NCBI GenBank assembly: GCA_019425655.1
Contig: NQWY01033934.1
Coordinates: forward strand, 124,001-188,000
Direction of reading: 5' to 3'
DNA from: Rhizophagus prolifer
Taxonomy: Eukaryota > Glomeromycota > Glomeromycetes > Glomerales > Glomeraceae
DNA length: 64,000 nt
Made by a program: the position numbers and the translations under genes. This document shows, piece after piece, positions 35,905 to 45,749 of this stretch (its first letter is position 1; every line of letters begins with the position of its first letter). Below the pieces are notes generated by a model that was given only the letters and a program-made list of their open reading frames with translations, was not told where the DNA came from and searched no databases.

Positions 35905-36543
35905 ATGTCGACTGAGAACACCAACACTGCTGTTGCAGAAGAAATTCCGAACCTTTTGATTACACCATCTGCACAAGAGTATTTGCACGAATTATTGGCG
36001 AAGCAAAATACTCCGGGAATTGGCGTTCGAATTTTTGTTGAACATCCGGGTACACCACGTGCAGAGTGCTGTATGGCATATAGCGCACCAGAAGAAGTGG
36101 TACCAACGGACTATAAACAGGACTATCCTGATTTTCCTGCATACATTGATGCACCGTCTATTCCATATCTTTTAGACGCTGTAATTGATTACAACAAAGA
36201 CCGTTTCGGTGGTCAGTTAACTTTCCGTGCACCAAATTCAAAAGTGCCACGTGTAGGACCAGATGCTTCAATTGAAGAACGTATTACTTATATTCTTCAA
36301 GCAGAAATTAACCCAGGTCTTGCAGGGCATGGCGGTAACTGTAGTTTGGTTGAAGTACAAGACGACCCAGAACATGGTTTAACTGCTGTATTAAAATTTG
36401 GTGGTGGTTGCCAAGGTTGTTCTGCAATTGATGTGACTTTAAAACAAGGTGTAGAAACAACCTTGAAAGAAAACATTCCTGAGCTTCAACGTGTGGTTGA
36501 CCAAACAGACCATACACAAGCTGAAGGTGCTTACTTCAAATAA
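35905..36543 (+). CDS. nfuA: Fe-S biogenesis protein NfuA
   Basis: Iron-sulfur cluster carrier of 212 residues: N-terminal degenerate A-type domain (ITPSAQEYLHELLAKQ, with GIGVRIFVEHPGTPRAECCMAY) and C-terminal Nfu domain whose CxxC in GGGCQGCSAIDVTLKQG holds a 4Fe-4S cluster in the dimer. It supplies clusters under oxidative stress or iron shortage. ATG 35905 with GAGGAAT upstream; the TTG at 35890 is less likely. Single gene, followed by a weak terminator and the TonB receptor gene. Confidence 0.94.
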   Translation: MSTENTNTAVAEEIPNLLITPSAQEYLHELLAKQNTPGIGVRIFVEHPGTPRAECCMAYSAPEEVVPTDYKQDYPDFPAYIDAPSIPYLLDAVIDYNKDRFGGQLTFRAPNSKVPRVGPDASIEERITYILQAEINPGLAGHGGNCSLVEVQDDPEHGLTAVLKFGGGCQGCSAIDVTLKQGVETTLKENIPELQRVVDQTDHTQAEGAYFK

Positions 36544-36563
36544 AATTATTTGAAAAATGAAAT

Positions 36564-36588
36564 AAAAAAGCCTCTATATGAGGTTTAT
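36564..36588 (+). terminator. Weak terminator after nfuA
   Basis: A-rich stretch, CCTC, loop TATAT, GAGG, TTTATCTTT. Only four strong pairs plus possible A-T extension; modest candidate. Confidence 0.4.
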
Positions 36589-36651
36589 CTTTGTTACAAT
36601 GCGAAACTGAAAATGAGAGATGTTTAATAAATCAATATATTGGGAATACTT

Positions 36652-38907
36652 ATGTCGAAGCGTATTATCCAGTCAGTGCTTTCTGTTTCAGTACTGGCAA
36701 GTATGATGTCTATGACTTATGCTGCACAAAGTGAGCAAGAACAAGCATTAGAAAAGCCTGCTGAACCTGTGAAATTGGAAACAATTTTTGTAACAGCTGA
36801 AGAACAGGTGAAGCAATCGCTCGGTGTGTCGGTGATTACCAAAGAAGATTTAGAAAAGCTACCTGTTCGTAATGATATTTCTGACTATGTACGTCGTATG
36901 CCGGGTGTCAATTTAACTGGTAATAGCGCAACAGGGCAGCGTGGTAATAATAGACAAATTGATATTCGTGGAATGGGGCCTGAAAACACACTTATTTTAG
37001 TGGACGGTAAACCAATTAACTCTCGTAACTCAGTCCGTTATGGTTGGAAAGGAGAGCGTGATACACGCGGTGACTCAAACTGGGTACCAGCAGAAGCAAT
37101 CGAGTCGATCGAAGTTTTACGTGGACCAGCAGCAGCTCGTTATGGCTCTGGTGCTGCGGGTGGTGTAGTTAACATCATTACTAAAAAAGTGACGAATGAA
37201 ACCCATGGTTCGGTAGAATTTTATACTTCACAACCTGAAGACTCTAAAGAAGGTGCATCAAATCGTGTTGGCTTTAACGTAAGTGGACCATTGATTAAAG
37301 ACGTTTTGTCTTATCGTTTATACGGTAATTATAATAAAACAGAAGCTGACGACGTCGATATTAATAAATCAATAGGCAGTACAGCAGCTGGCCGTGAAGG
37401 CGTTAAAAATAAAGATATTTCAGGCCGTTTAGCTTGGCAGGCAACAGACCAGCAAACTGTCTTACTCGATGTTTCTTCTAGCAAACAAGGCAATATTTAT
37501 TCTGGTGATTCTCAGTTAAATGCAAATGCTCAAGCGGATGCGATTCTTTCGCAGCTCATCGGTAAAGAAACCAATACTATGTACCGTGATAGCTATGCAT
37601 TAACCCATGAAGGGGATTGGTCTTGGGGTAAAAGTAAGCTCGTTGCTCAATATGATAAAACTCACAATAAGCGCCTTCCTGAAGGTTTGGGCGGTAGCAC
37701 AGAAGGAAAAATTAATAATCTGGATGACAAAGCCACTTCACGCTTAGAAACGCTTCGATTAAATGGTGAAGCCAATATTCCTTTTGAATATTATGTACCG
37801 CATGTATTAACAGTAGGTACTGAATGGATTGAAGACAGATTTAAAGATAATATTTCGACAAATCAGGGTACAGACAGTAGTGGTTCGGGTTATGGCGATC
37901 AATTAGCTAAAGGCAATCGCAGTAAAATGGAATCACGTATTGCTTCTGCATATATCGAAGATAACCTAAAATTTACAGACAGCACTGATGTGGTATTAGG
38001 TTTACGTTTCGATGATCACAGCAAATCAGGTTCTAATTGGAGTCCAAGCTTAAACGTTACTCAAAGACTCAATGATTATTTCACTTTAAAAGGTGGGGTA
38101 GCAAAAGCCTATAAAGCACCGAATATGTATCAAAATGCCGAAGGGTATTTGTTAAGTACAAATGGTAATGGTTGTCCAGCTAATATTGATTCACGTTGTT
38201 TATTACAGGGTAATGGTGATCTAAAACCAGAAACTTCGGTAAACAAAGAGCTTGGTATTCAGTTCCAAAAGGATATCGTAAATGCGAGCTTAACTTGGTT
38301 CCGCAATGACTATAAAGATAAGATTGTAGCTGGTACAAATGTTGTTGGAACAGTAGATGGTTCAAGCACCAATGCAAATACTGGTGCTGTGACCAATACC
38401 AAGTGGAATATCTTACGTTGGGAAAATACGCCTAAAGCATTAATTCAAGGTTTTGAGGGAAGCTTGGGATTAGACTTCGGTGATATCCGCTGGACTAACA
38501 ACTTTACTTATATGATGGACTCGAAAGATAAACAGACAGGGAATCCATTATCTTTAGTGCCAAACTATACGATTAACTCAATTTTTGATTATGACATTAC
38601 AGATCAGTTAGATGTGAATTTTGTGTTCACTCAATATGGCCGTCAAAAATCACGCCAGTTTGCCGAGAATAGACTCGAATCGGGGATTGGTTCAGGTGGA
38701 GCAAATTCTGCACTTAAGCCAAGTACTGTAAAAAGCTATAGTATTGCTGGAATTAACGTCGGTTATAAATTTTCAGATAATATAAGTACACGCGTTGGTG
38801 TAAGTAATCTATTTGATAAACAAATTTTAAGAGATAGTAACTCAATTAGCCAAACTTACAACGAGCCAGGTCGAGCTTATTATGCATCTTTAAAATATTC
38901 TTTCTAA
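36652..38907 (+). CDS. pirA: TonB-dependent siderophore receptor, PirA/FepA type
   Basis: Outer-membrane gated channel for a ferric catecholate-type siderophore, 751 residues. Signal peptide (KRIIQSVLSVSVLASMMSMTYA), TonB box ETIFVTA, plug domain with RRMPGVNLTGN, RQIDIRGMGPENTLILVDGKPINSR and VLRGPAAARYGSGAAGGVVNIITKK, then a 22-strand barrel ending in YASLKYSF. The FepA-like NSVRYGWKGERDTRGD loop supports the PirA assignment. ATG 36652 has GGGAA upstream. Full length. Only a very weak Fur-like half-site (AATGAGA near 36612) is visible. Confidence 0.88.
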   Translation: MSKRIIQSVLSVSVLASMMSMTYAAQSEQEQALEKPAEPVKLETIFVTAEEQVKQSLGVSVITKEDLEKLPVRNDISDYVRRMPGVNLTGNSATGQRGNNRQIDIRGMGPENTLILVDGKPINSRNSVRYGWKGERDTRGDSNWVPAEAIESIEVLRGPAAARYGSGAAGGVVNIITKKVTNETHGSVEFYTSQPEDSKEGASNRVGFNVSGPLIKDVLSYRLYGNYNKTEADDVDINKSIGSTAAGREGVKNKDISGRLAWQATDQQTVLLDVSSSKQGNIYSGDSQLNANAQADAILSQLIGKETNTMYRDSYALTHEGDWSWGKSKLVAQYDKTHNKRLPEGLGGSTEGKINNLDDKATSRLETLRLNGEANIPFEYYVPHVLTVGTEWIEDRFKDNISTNQGTDSSGSGYGDQLAKGNRSKMESRIASAYIEDNLKFTDSTDVVLGLRFDDHSKSGSNWSPSLNVTQRLNDYFTLKGGVAKAYKAPNMYQNAEGYLLSTNGNGCPANIDSRCLLQGNGDLKPETSVNKELGIQFQKDIVNASLTWFRNDYKDKIVAGTNVVGTVDGSSTNANTGAVTNTKWNILRWENTPKALIQGFEGSLGLDFGDIRWTNNFTYMMDSKDKQTGNPLSLVPNYTINSIFDYDITDQLDVNFVFTQYGRQKSRQFAENRLESGIGSGGANSALKPSTVKSYSIAGINVGYKFSDNISTRVGVSNLFDKQILRDSNSISQTYNEPGRAYYASLKYSF

Positions 38908-38918
38908 ACAAGACTTAT

Positions 38919-38946
38919 GGCAAAGGCGCTTCAGGCGCCTTTGTTA
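38919..38946. terminator. Bidirectional terminator after the receptor gene
   Basis: CAAAGGCGC, loop TTCA-like, GCGCCTTTG. The stem overlaps the last codons of the convergent gene that stops at 38931. Confidence 0.7.
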
Positions 38947-39938
38947 TTTAAAATATCTAATGCTTTTTCAGAGTAATAAAACTTTTCTAAGTACACACGG
39001 GCACGGCGTCTTAAATGTCCTGTTGTAACGAGTTGCTGTAATACGGGTACAAGTAACTGAGTAAGTTCATGTTGTACTAGGCTTTCTTCAATATTTAGGT
39101 CTCGCAGTAACAAGTCAAAATTACGTTCTTGGTTACGCGCGTACCACGTATAAATACCATCATGGACTTGTTGTTTTAGATAATCAGTTTGACGAATATG
39201 GTCCCAAATTTCATGCCCTAAACCAACCGTTTTGGTTAAATCTTCAGTTTCTATATAATTTTTTAAAACAGAAAGTGGCATCGTTTTAACTTTATGCCAA
39301 ATATTAGCTTGAAAGTGATAAAGCTTATCATTGTCAAAATGTTGGTTTAAAACACGTTCACTCATTTGGCTGAGTTTTAAAATATTCTTTTGCAAATAAT
39401 GGTTAATCGTGTCATCGAGATTAGAATCGGTCACGGTTTCTAATACCGATTTGCCCATTTTCATAAAACGACCTACACCTGGTACGCGTTTTGACATAGA
39501 TTCATCTAGATAATCATGCATGGTTTGCTGAATCAGTTGTGTGAGTAGGGCCGAAAAAGCAGGGTTATTTACGATCGTTTTAATGAGTTTTTTACGATGC
39601 TGTTCTTTACTTGCAACATACTGTGCAATTCGGTCAATGGTTAAGACAGGAATAACATCTTCAACCGTTGCTGTATCATTTGCAGGATGAATGAGTGCAA
39701 AGCGAATATGCTCTGCAATCTGTTCAATTAGAAAATCAGAAGCGGGTGTATCTAAAATTTGCTTTTGAATAAGATGTTGAATCTGTTCAAAAGTCCACAA
39801 TTGTTGTAATTGCCGACTCCCCAACCAATGATAAAACTGCTCAAACTCTTGTTGGATGACTTGAGTCTGAGCAAATTGCTCATCTAAAAAATCTAGATGA
39901 GCTTCAATAAGTTTTTCAATGATTGGTTGGGTAGACAT
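38931..39938 (-). CDS. Helical protein of unknown function
   Basis: I do not recognise this 335-residue protein. It is almost wholly helical, rich in Gln, Leu, His and Tyr, without signal peptide or membrane segments. Repeated short units such as QQLWTFEQIQHLIQKQ and QHLTQ-like Gln/Leu heptads suggest packed amphipathic helices. The segment SKRVPGVGRFMKMGKSVLETV is glycine/basic-rich and may be a ligand site. It is 26 bases from the lipase-like gene upstream on the same strand and probably co-transcribed with it. Confidence 0.72.
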   Translation of the reverse strand: MSTQPIIEKLIEAHLDFLDEQFAQTQVIQQEFEQFYHWLGSRQLQQLWTFEQIQHLIQKQILDTPASDFLIEQIAEHIRFALIHPANDTATVEDVIPVLTIDRIAQYVASKEQHRKKLIKTIVNNPAFSALLTQLIQQTMHDYLDESMSKRVPGVGRFMKMGKSVLETVTDSNLDDTINHYLQKNILKLSQMSERVLNQHFDNDKLYHFQANIWHKVKTMPLSVLKNYIETEDLTKTVGLGHEIWDHIRQTDYLKQQVHDGIYTWYARNQERNFDLLLRDLNIEESLVQHELTQLLVPVLQQLVTTGHLRRRARVYLEKFYYSEKALDILNNKGA

Positions 39939-39964
39939 AAGGTCTCACAAGTCCGAAGTTTTAT

Positions 39965-40993
39965 TTAATGAGAAATCGTTTTTGACGCTTGATTTGTTTC
40001 TACTTTAAGTAAAAACGGTACATATTGTTGAATAACCAACTGCTCAGCCTCCAAAATTGGCATATGGCCTACGTTTTCTAAAATGACAGGAGGTTGTGCA
40101 TTTTTTAAGAGACTTTTGAGCTCACTCGCCACTTCTACATTAATAATTTTATCTTGTTTGCCCCATAAAATGAGTGTGGGTGCATCAATGGTTTTGGTAA
40201 GCACTGCAAATGAGTCTGGAGTATAGACTTTATTAAGTGCGATCAGTTGATCAACTAGTTTTTGTGTTTGTGGTGCCTGATTAATCATCAGTTTTTCCTG
40301 AGCCTGTAAGAACTCTTTAGGAATAAATGGAGGATTAAACATGGTTTGTTTTAACAAATAGTTAAAGTCACCTTTTTTAGAGACTAAAAGTTGTTTTAGA
40401 TAGGTAGGATCTTTGAGATAAATTGTGTTAGCAGAACGGAAAATACCGCCGCTATCAACTAAAAATAGACTCTTAGTTTCAAATGGATATTGTCCAGCAT
40501 AGAGTAGGGCAATTGAGCCACCAAGCGAGTGCCCCGCAATATGAATAGGTCCCTTCAAATTTTCAGCTTCAACAAATCGACGTAATTTTTCAGCTAAGTT
40601 GGGAACAGAATAATCGAAATCTTGAGCAACAATTGTTTCGCCACTCCCTGGTAAATCAGGAATAATGACATGATAATTTGTAGTTAAGTAATGTGCTACT
40701 CGGTTCCAGTTATCTCGACTACCACCTAAGCCATGAATGAGCAGTAAAGTTGGCTTTGTGCTAGAACCACCTTCACTATATGACCAAGTGATATCACCAA
40801 CTTTTAATTTTTTGCTTTGCAGTCCAGCCCAGCTACGTTCTTGCTGTAATACGGTCTGAAAGTTGATATCAATATTATCGGCTGCCTGTGCTTGAGAAAT
40901 ACTCATCACTGAAAATAAGCTACAAGAAGCTATAGTCAATACAGTAGCAGTTTTTTTCATGGAGGCTTTAATTGATGCAGACAGCCTAGTCAT
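39965..40993 (-). CDS. Secreted alpha/beta hydrolase (lipase/esterase-like)
   Basis: Alpha/beta-hydrolase of 342 residues with a signal peptide (core TATVLTIASCSLFSVMSISQAQA). HGLGGSRDNW forms the oxyanion loop, GHSLGGSIALLY holds the nucleophile, WGKQDKIIN the acid and ENVGHMPILEA the His. It should act in the periplasm or outside on an ester such as a lipid; the substrate is unknown. ATG 40993 is preferred because AAGGA lies 8 bases upstream; the ATG at 41002 has no spacing to that site. A 12-base palindrome lies upstream. Confidence 0.85.
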   Translation of the reverse strand: MTRLSASIKASMKKTATVLTIASCSLFSVMSISQAQAADNIDINFQTVLQQERSWAGLQSKKLKVGDITWSYSEGGSSTKPTLLLIHGLGGSRDNWNRVAHYLTTNYHVIIPDLPGSGETIVAQDFDYSVPNLAEKLRRFVEAENLKGPIHIAGHSLGGSIALLYAGQYPFETKSLFLVDSGGIFRSANTIYLKDPTYLKQLLVSKKGDFNYLLKQTMFNPPFIPKEFLQAQEKLMINQAPQTQKLVDQLIALNKVYTPDSFAVLTKTIDAPTLILWGKQDKIINVEVASELKSLLKNAQPPVILENVGHMPILEAEQLVIQQYVPFLLKVETNQASKTISH

Positions 40994-41060
40994 AGTTTTC
41001 ATCCTTGAAGCTTAAACGAGTTTGAAAAATTATTGAAAAACTTTGCCAATGAGTCATTTG

Positions 41061-41072
41061 CCAAACGTTTGG
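41061..41072. promoter_or_regulatory. Perfect palindrome upstream of the lipase-like gene
   Basis: CCAAACGTTTGG, 68 bases before the hydrolase start and within the divergent region shared with carbonic anhydrase. TTTGCCAA occurs here and once more 15 bases before. It resembles a TetR-type operator core. Confidence 0.4.
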
Positions 41073-41277
41073 AATGAAGAAAATTATAGTCAATCTAGGA
41101 ACTAAAGTATGTCTATTTTTTCACTAAACAGTAGGGAATTGAGCAGTAATAGCTGATTAAAATCGATTAGGCATTTTTAAATTTTTTCATAACAAAGGAT
41201 TTATTTTTTGTCAGTGACATTCAAATTTTGACACATTAAAATAATTTCTAACCTTGAAAAAACAATGGAAATATAAA

Positions 41278-41892
41278 ATGCCTACTGCGCAAGAAGTTTT
41301 AGATCGTCTGAAAGCTGGTAATCAACGATTTGTAAATGGAAATACTTCCCTTGCAAAAACCTTATCGCACCATGAACGTGCTGAAATGGCAAAGGACCAA
41401 AATCCGTTTGCGATTGTATTAGGTTGTTCAGATTCACGTGTTCCAGCAGAAATGGTATTCGATCAAGGTCTTGGTGACTTATTCGTAATTCGTGTTGCTG
41501 GTAATGTGGTTGCTCCTTCACAAGTGGGTAGTGTCGAGTTCGCAGCAGAGCGTTATGATTGTCCAGTTGTAATTGTATTGGGACACAGTCATTGTGGCGC
41601 GATTCAAGCAACAATTGATACGTTGATGAATCCTGACCACCCACCGTCATCTAACTTAATGTCAATTGTGAACCGTGTTCGTCCATCAGTTGAAATTTTA
41701 ATGCAAACTGACTTAAAGAATGATTTGAAAAAACTTTCTTGTCATGCAGTACGTTCAAACGTTTTTGCTTCGGTCAATCAATTACGTCATGGTTCTGCTG
41801 TATTAGAGAGCCTAATCGCAAAAGGCGAGTTGATTGTTGTTGGTGCTGAATATTCGTTAGAAACAGGAGAAGTTACTTTTTTTGACTTCTGA
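41278..41892 (+). CDS. Beta-class carbonic anhydrase
   Basis: Interconverts CO2 and bicarbonate. The 204-residue protein has the zinc ligands C50, H103 and C106 (CSDSRVP, GHSHCGA) with the D52-R54 dyad. Cytosolic, no signal peptide. The ATG at 41278 fits the family start (PTAQEVLDRLKAGNQRFV); the TTG at 41254 has no ribosome site. Single gene, with a strong terminator that overlaps the end of convergent tesA. Confidence 0.93.
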   Translation: MPTAQEVLDRLKAGNQRFVNGNTSLAKTLSHHERAEMAKDQNPFAIVLGCSDSRVPAEMVFDQGLGDLFVIRVAGNVVAPSQVGSVEFAAERYDCPVVIVLGHSHCGAIQATIDTLMNPDHPPSSNLMSIVNRVRPSVEILMQTDLKNDLKKLSCHAVRSNVFASVNQLRHGSAVLESLIAKGELIVVGAEYSLETGEVTFFDF

Positions 41893-41915
41893 GCAGATTG
41901 AAAAAATTTAAAACT

Positions 41916-41940
41916 AAAAGGTGCCTATAGGGCACCTTTT
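41916..41940. terminator. Terminator shared by carbonic anhydrase and tesA
   Basis: AAAAGGTGCC, loop TATAG, GGCACCTTTT; it overlaps the last codons of tesA (stop at 41925). Confidence 0.85.
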
Positions 41941-42575
41941 ATGTATGGATAAGCCAAATTAAGTAATTTTGTTTGTGCTTGAGCATTTGGATGAATCAAG
42001 TCATTTTGCATTAGTTGTTTTTGACCAGCGACGCCATCAAGGAAAAACGGTAGCAGTTTCACCTGATATTTTTGACTTACGGTTTTATAGTTGTTTTCGA
42101 ATGCTTTGCTATAAGCAGTTCCATAATTTGGCGGAATTTTCATACCAAAAAGAATAACCCGCGCTTTTTGTTTTTGGCTTAATTGGACAAGCTGAGACAA
42201 ATTTTGTTGAATCATTTGTGGGGGTTGCCCACGTAAACCATCATTGCCGCCTAACTCAATAACAACAACCTCTGGTTTATAAGTTTGTAAAAGTTTAGGT
42301 AATCTCGCTAAAGCGCCACTTGTAGTTTCACCACTCATGCTTGCATTGACCACCTTATGTTGTTTGGGATACTGTTGGTCTAAGCGTTTTTGTAGTAATT
42401 GTACCCAACCTTGTTTAGGGTCTATTCCATAACCGGCACTAATACTATCTCCTAAAATTAAAATAGTCTTTGCCGAGACCAACATGGGCAACATGCTCAA
42501 TGAGATGAGTAAGAGGCTTTTAGAACCAAACAAATAAGATTTATACATTTGTGTTTCAACTCGAATACTAAACAT
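41925..42575 (-). CDS. tesA: SGNH esterase/thioesterase TesA
   Basis: Periplasmic multifunctional thioesterase I/lysophospholipase of the SGNH family, 216 residues. Signal peptide with core LLLISLSMLPMLVSA; block I ILGDSISAGYG (nucleophile Ser), block III GGND, block V DLIHPN (Asp/His). Divergent position to an ABC exporter of the YbbA/YbbP kind is the same as in E. coli, which supports the name. The start is uncertain: 42575 as given, or 42548, which gives a shorter signal peptide; neither has a good ribosome site. Confidence 0.9.
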   Translation of the reverse strand: MFSIRVETQMYKSYLFGSKSLLLISLSMLPMLVSAKTILILGDSISAGYGIDPKQGWVQLLQKRLDQQYPKQHKVVNASMSGETTSGALARLPKLLQTYKPEVVVIELGGNDGLRGQPPQMIQQNLSQLVQLSQKQKARVILFGMKIPPNYGTAYSKAFENNYKTVSQKYQVKLLPFFLDGVAGQKQLMQNDLIHPNAQAQTKLLNLAYPYIKGAL

Positions 42576-42592
42576 ATAGGACTGTCCACATC

Positions 42593-43285
42593 ATGCCACA
42601 ACCTATTATTGCTGCCCATAAAGTTACACAAACTATTCAGATTAACCAAAATCAGTTTACGATTTTAAAAAACATTGATTTAGAGATTTATGAAGGGGAG
42701 CAGGTAGCCATTACAGGACGTTCTGGCTCAGGTAAATCGACTTTGTTGGGCATTTTAGCGACTTTAGACCAACCGTCGGAAGGAGAGGTGTGGTTATGTG
42801 GACAGGCTGTTCATGAGTTAACAGAGGAACAACGCGCTCAGATTAGAATGCAACATATTGGTTTTGTATTTCAGTCTTTCCAACTTTTACCGCAACTAAG
42901 TGCGCTTGAAAATGTAATGTTACCGCTTCGGTTGCGTAAAGACTTTGATTATAAAATTGCTGAGCAAAAAGCCTTAAACTGGTTGCATAGAGTAGGGTTG
43001 AGTCGACAAGCCGAACAAACGCCTAAAGTCTTATCTGGAGGTGAGCAGCAGCGTGTAGCAATTGCTCGGGCTCTGATTGCCGAACCACAAATTATTTTTG
43101 CCGATGAGCCAACTGGGAACTTAGATGGGCAAACAGCTCAAGAAGTTGAAGGTCTCCTTTTTGATTTAAATAAAGAGCTCGGCACTACACTTATTTTGGT
43201 TACACATGACCGCGATTTAGCTGGGCTTTGCCAGCGTCATGTTGAACTAGATGATGGTTGTTTAAAGACAGTACAGGGTGGTTAG
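42593..43285 (+). CDS. ABC exporter ATPase, YbbA/LolD type
   Basis: ATP-binding subunit of 230 residues: Walker [10 protein letters not shown], signature LSGGEQQR, Walker [10 protein letters not shown], switch His in LVTHDRD. It belongs to the LolD/MacB/YbbA branch that works with FtsX-like permeases in mechanotransmission rather than ordinary transport. The permease gene starts 4 bases after its stop. With tesA divergent, the set may help lipid or lysophospholipid handling in the envelope (inference). Confidence 0.92.
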   Translation: MPQPIIAAHKVTQTIQINQNQFTILKNIDLEIYEGEQVAITGRSGSGKSTLLGILATLDQPSEGEVWLCGQAVHELTEEQRAQIRMQHIGFVFQSFQLLPQLSALENVMLPLRLRKDFDYKIAEQKALNWLHRVGLSRQAEQTPKVLSGGEQQRVAIARALIAEPQIIFADEPTGNLDGQTAQEVEGLLFDLNKELGTTLILVTHDRDLAGLCQRHVELDDGCLKTVQGG

Positions 43286-43288
43286 ACT

Positions 43289-45748
43289 ATGCGTAATCTA
43301 CTTAAACCACTTTTATTACAAAGCTTTCGTACTGGTGGGTTATATTTACTCATTATTGCTCTTTCACTTGCCATTAGTGCAACAACAGCTCTCAAGTTCA
43401 GTAATGATCAGGTTAAAAATGCGGTAAGCCTCCAAGCCTCGCAAATGTTAGCAGCGGATTTAGTTCTGTCGAATAACGAACCTCTAGACACTAAATGGCA
43501 GAAAAAAGCAGACCAGCTTGGTTTAAGGCAGACTCATGTGACCATGTTTAGTTCTATGGCACATACTCAAAATCAGTTTGTCATGGTCAATGTCAAAGCA
43601 ATAGAGCCGGCATTTCCGTTAAGAGGACAGCTTGAGATTGCACCTAGTGTACAGAGTATTCAACCCGGCCAAGTGTGGTTAAGTCAAAGAGCAGCCGATT
43701 TACTTAAAGTTAAACTAGGCGATACGGTTTCTATTGCAGATGCCGAATTTCGTTTTAGTGGTGTCATTGTACGTGATTCGAATCAGGAACTCGGCTTTTC
43801 AGGTTTTTCGCCTACCGTTATTATTCATCAAGCCGAAATAGCTAAAACGCATGCAATTCAAACTGGCAGTAGAATCGATTATCGACTGTTAATGTCAGGT
43901 CAACCTGATCAGGTACAAAACTTTAGCAAGCAATTTAAACAGCAACATAAACCCGTAAATGATCAGGAAGAAAACGCAGGTTTACGTTTACGCGATGCCA
44001 GTGAGTCAAATAGTAGATTATTACGCCCACTAGAAAACCTTGATACTTTTTTACAACTTGCCAATATTTTAACGATTTTATTGTGTGGCATTGCGATTGC
44101 TTTAACGAGTCAACGTTATGTTCAGCAAAACCAAGACCATATTGCTTTAATGCGTTGTTTGGGTGCCAGTAAGTTCCAAATTTTATGGGCATATATCGGG
44201 CTACTTTTTTTAGTCAGCGCAATTTCAATTCTGATTGGTAGCCTACTCGGAATAATGATGGGTTATGGGTTACTTGAGCTTATGTTGCAGCTCATTCCAC
44301 AACTAGAGTTAAGTTTCTCATTAGTCGGCTTTTTAATTGGACCCTTACCAATTGCTATTTTTACGAGTGTAATTGTGCTACTTGGATTTATTTTGCCAAG
44401 TATCTGGGAGTTGTTAAATACACCTCCAGTTCGAGTTATTCGAGAGCAAGCAAAATCTCGAAAATCACTATTTTTTATGTTCTTTGCGGGTATTACCAGT
44501 CTTGTTATTTTTAGCTTAGTTTTAAGTGAAAACTTGATGCTCAGTATTATGGTGCTAGCTGCAATTATCGTTCTGTGTGTTTTGTTATACACCGCTGTTT
44601 GGGTTTTGCTTCGAAGCTTAAAGAAGATGAAAACCCGTTTATCTTTTTATATTCGTTCACCATCGCAAAGTGCCTTACAAATTACAGCACTGGCTTTGGG
44701 TTTAAGCCTTATTACCGTGCTAAGCGTACTCAGGACAGATTTATTAGAGCGTTGGCAACAGCAGTTACCGGAAGGCACACCAAACCAGTTTGTTTATGGC
44801 CTACCACCATTTGATTTAAAAGCTTTTGAGCAACAATTAAAACAAAATGGTTGGCGAAGTACGCCTCTGTATCCAAATATTCGTGGACGATTACTTGCAA
44901 AGAATGATGTTCCTTTTTCTGAAGATGTAATCAAGCAAAATAATTCTTTACGCCGTGAATTAAATTTAACTCAGTCAAACATTTTACCAAATGATAATGT
45001 CATTACAAAAGGACAAGCCACTTTTAATGGCATAGGACAAGTTTCAGTCGAGGCAAAAACTGCTGAAAGTTTAGGTATTCAGATTGGGGATAAGCTGACT
45101 TTTAGCATGCCGGACGGTACTTTGCAGGCAAAAGTTGTGAATTTTAGAAGTGTTGAATGGGAAAGTTTTAGTCCAAATTTCTTCTTTATTTTTTCGCCCA
45201 AAACTTTAGATGAAAATGCGGGTAGCTACTTGGGCAGCTTTTATGTGCCTAAACAAGATCAGCCTAAAATGATTAATATTATTCAGCAATTTTCAAATAC
45301 AGTTTTTATTGATGTTGACCGTATTTTGGATGAAGTAAAGCGTTTAATGAATGTATTAGTCAAAATCGTGACTGTACTTGCGGCTTTAGTTGGCTTTTCT
45401 GGAATACTCGTTTTAATTGCTTGTTTAAACCTGTTAATGGATGAGCGTCGTCGAGAGGTTGCTTTATTACGTTCATTTGGTTTGTCTAAAAATAAAATGA
45501 AGCAAATGCTGAGTTTAGAAATTGGATTTTTAGGGCTATTAGCAGGCATTGTTGCCTGCTGTTTTGCCGAAGTAATTAGTGCAATAGCAAGTTATAAAAT
45601 GAATATGGTTATACAGTGGCATATTGAAATATGGTTGATTTTACCACTTGCTATGATGTTGCTTTGTGCTCTCATTGGTCGATATAGACTTGGTTATCTT
45701 TGTAATTTACCACCACTACAAAGTTTGCGAGAGCTGAACCAGATTTAA
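43289..45748 (+). CDS. ABC permease with FtsX domains, YbbP type
   Basis: Large membrane protein of 819 residues with two FtsX cores. Helix at 17-35, a periplasmic domain to about 240, three helices (about 250-380), two central helices (about 395-450), a second periplasmic domain (about 490-680) and three helices at the end. VALLRSFGLSKNKMKQML and HIALMRCLGASKFQILWA are the coupling segments typical of FtsX permeases. Partner of the upstream ATPase. It ends one base before the convergent rhomboid gene. Confidence 0.9.
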   Translation: MRNLLKPLLLQSFRTGGLYLLIIALSLAISATTALKFSNDQVKNAVSLQASQMLAADLVLSNNEPLDTKWQKKADQLGLRQTHVTMFSSMAHTQNQFVMVNVKAIEPAFPLRGQLEIAPSVQSIQPGQVWLSQRAADLLKVKLGDTVSIADAEFRFSGVIVRDSNQELGFSGFSPTVIIHQAEIAKTHAIQTGSRIDYRLLMSGQPDQVQNFSKQFKQQHKPVNDQEENAGLRLRDASESNSRLLRPLENLDTFLQLANILTILLCGIAIALTSQRYVQQNQDHIALMRCLGASKFQILWAYIGLLFLVSAISILIGSLLGIMMGYGLLELMLQLIPQLELSFSLVGFLIGPLPIAIFTSVIVLLGFILPSIWELLNTPPVRVIREQAKSRKSLFFMFFAGITSLVIFSLVLSENLMLSIMVLAAIIVLCVLLYTAVWVLLRSLKKMKTRLSFYIRSPSQSALQITALALGLSLITVLSVLRTDLLERWQQQLPEGTPNQFVYGLPPFDLKAFEQQLKQNGWRSTPLYPNIRGRLLAKNDVPFSEDVIKQNNSLRRELNLTQSNILPNDNVITKGQATFNGIGQVSVEAKTAESLGIQIGDKLTFSMPDGTLQAKVVNFRSVEWESFSPNFFFIFSPKTLDENAGSYLGSFYVPKQDQPKMINIIQQFSNTVFIDVDRILDEVKRLMNVLVKIVTVLAALVGFSGILVLIACLNLLMDERRREVALLRSFGLSKNKMKQMLSLEIGFLGLLAGIVACCFAEVISAIASYKMNMVIQWHIEIWLILPLAMMLLCALIGRYRLGYLCNLPPLQSLRELNQI

Positions 45749-45749
45749 G

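Noticed and set aside
36601-36651. Fur box before the TonB receptor gene
   Set aside because: Only a half-site AATGAGA is recognisable; matches to the 19-base consensus are about half, too weak to call.
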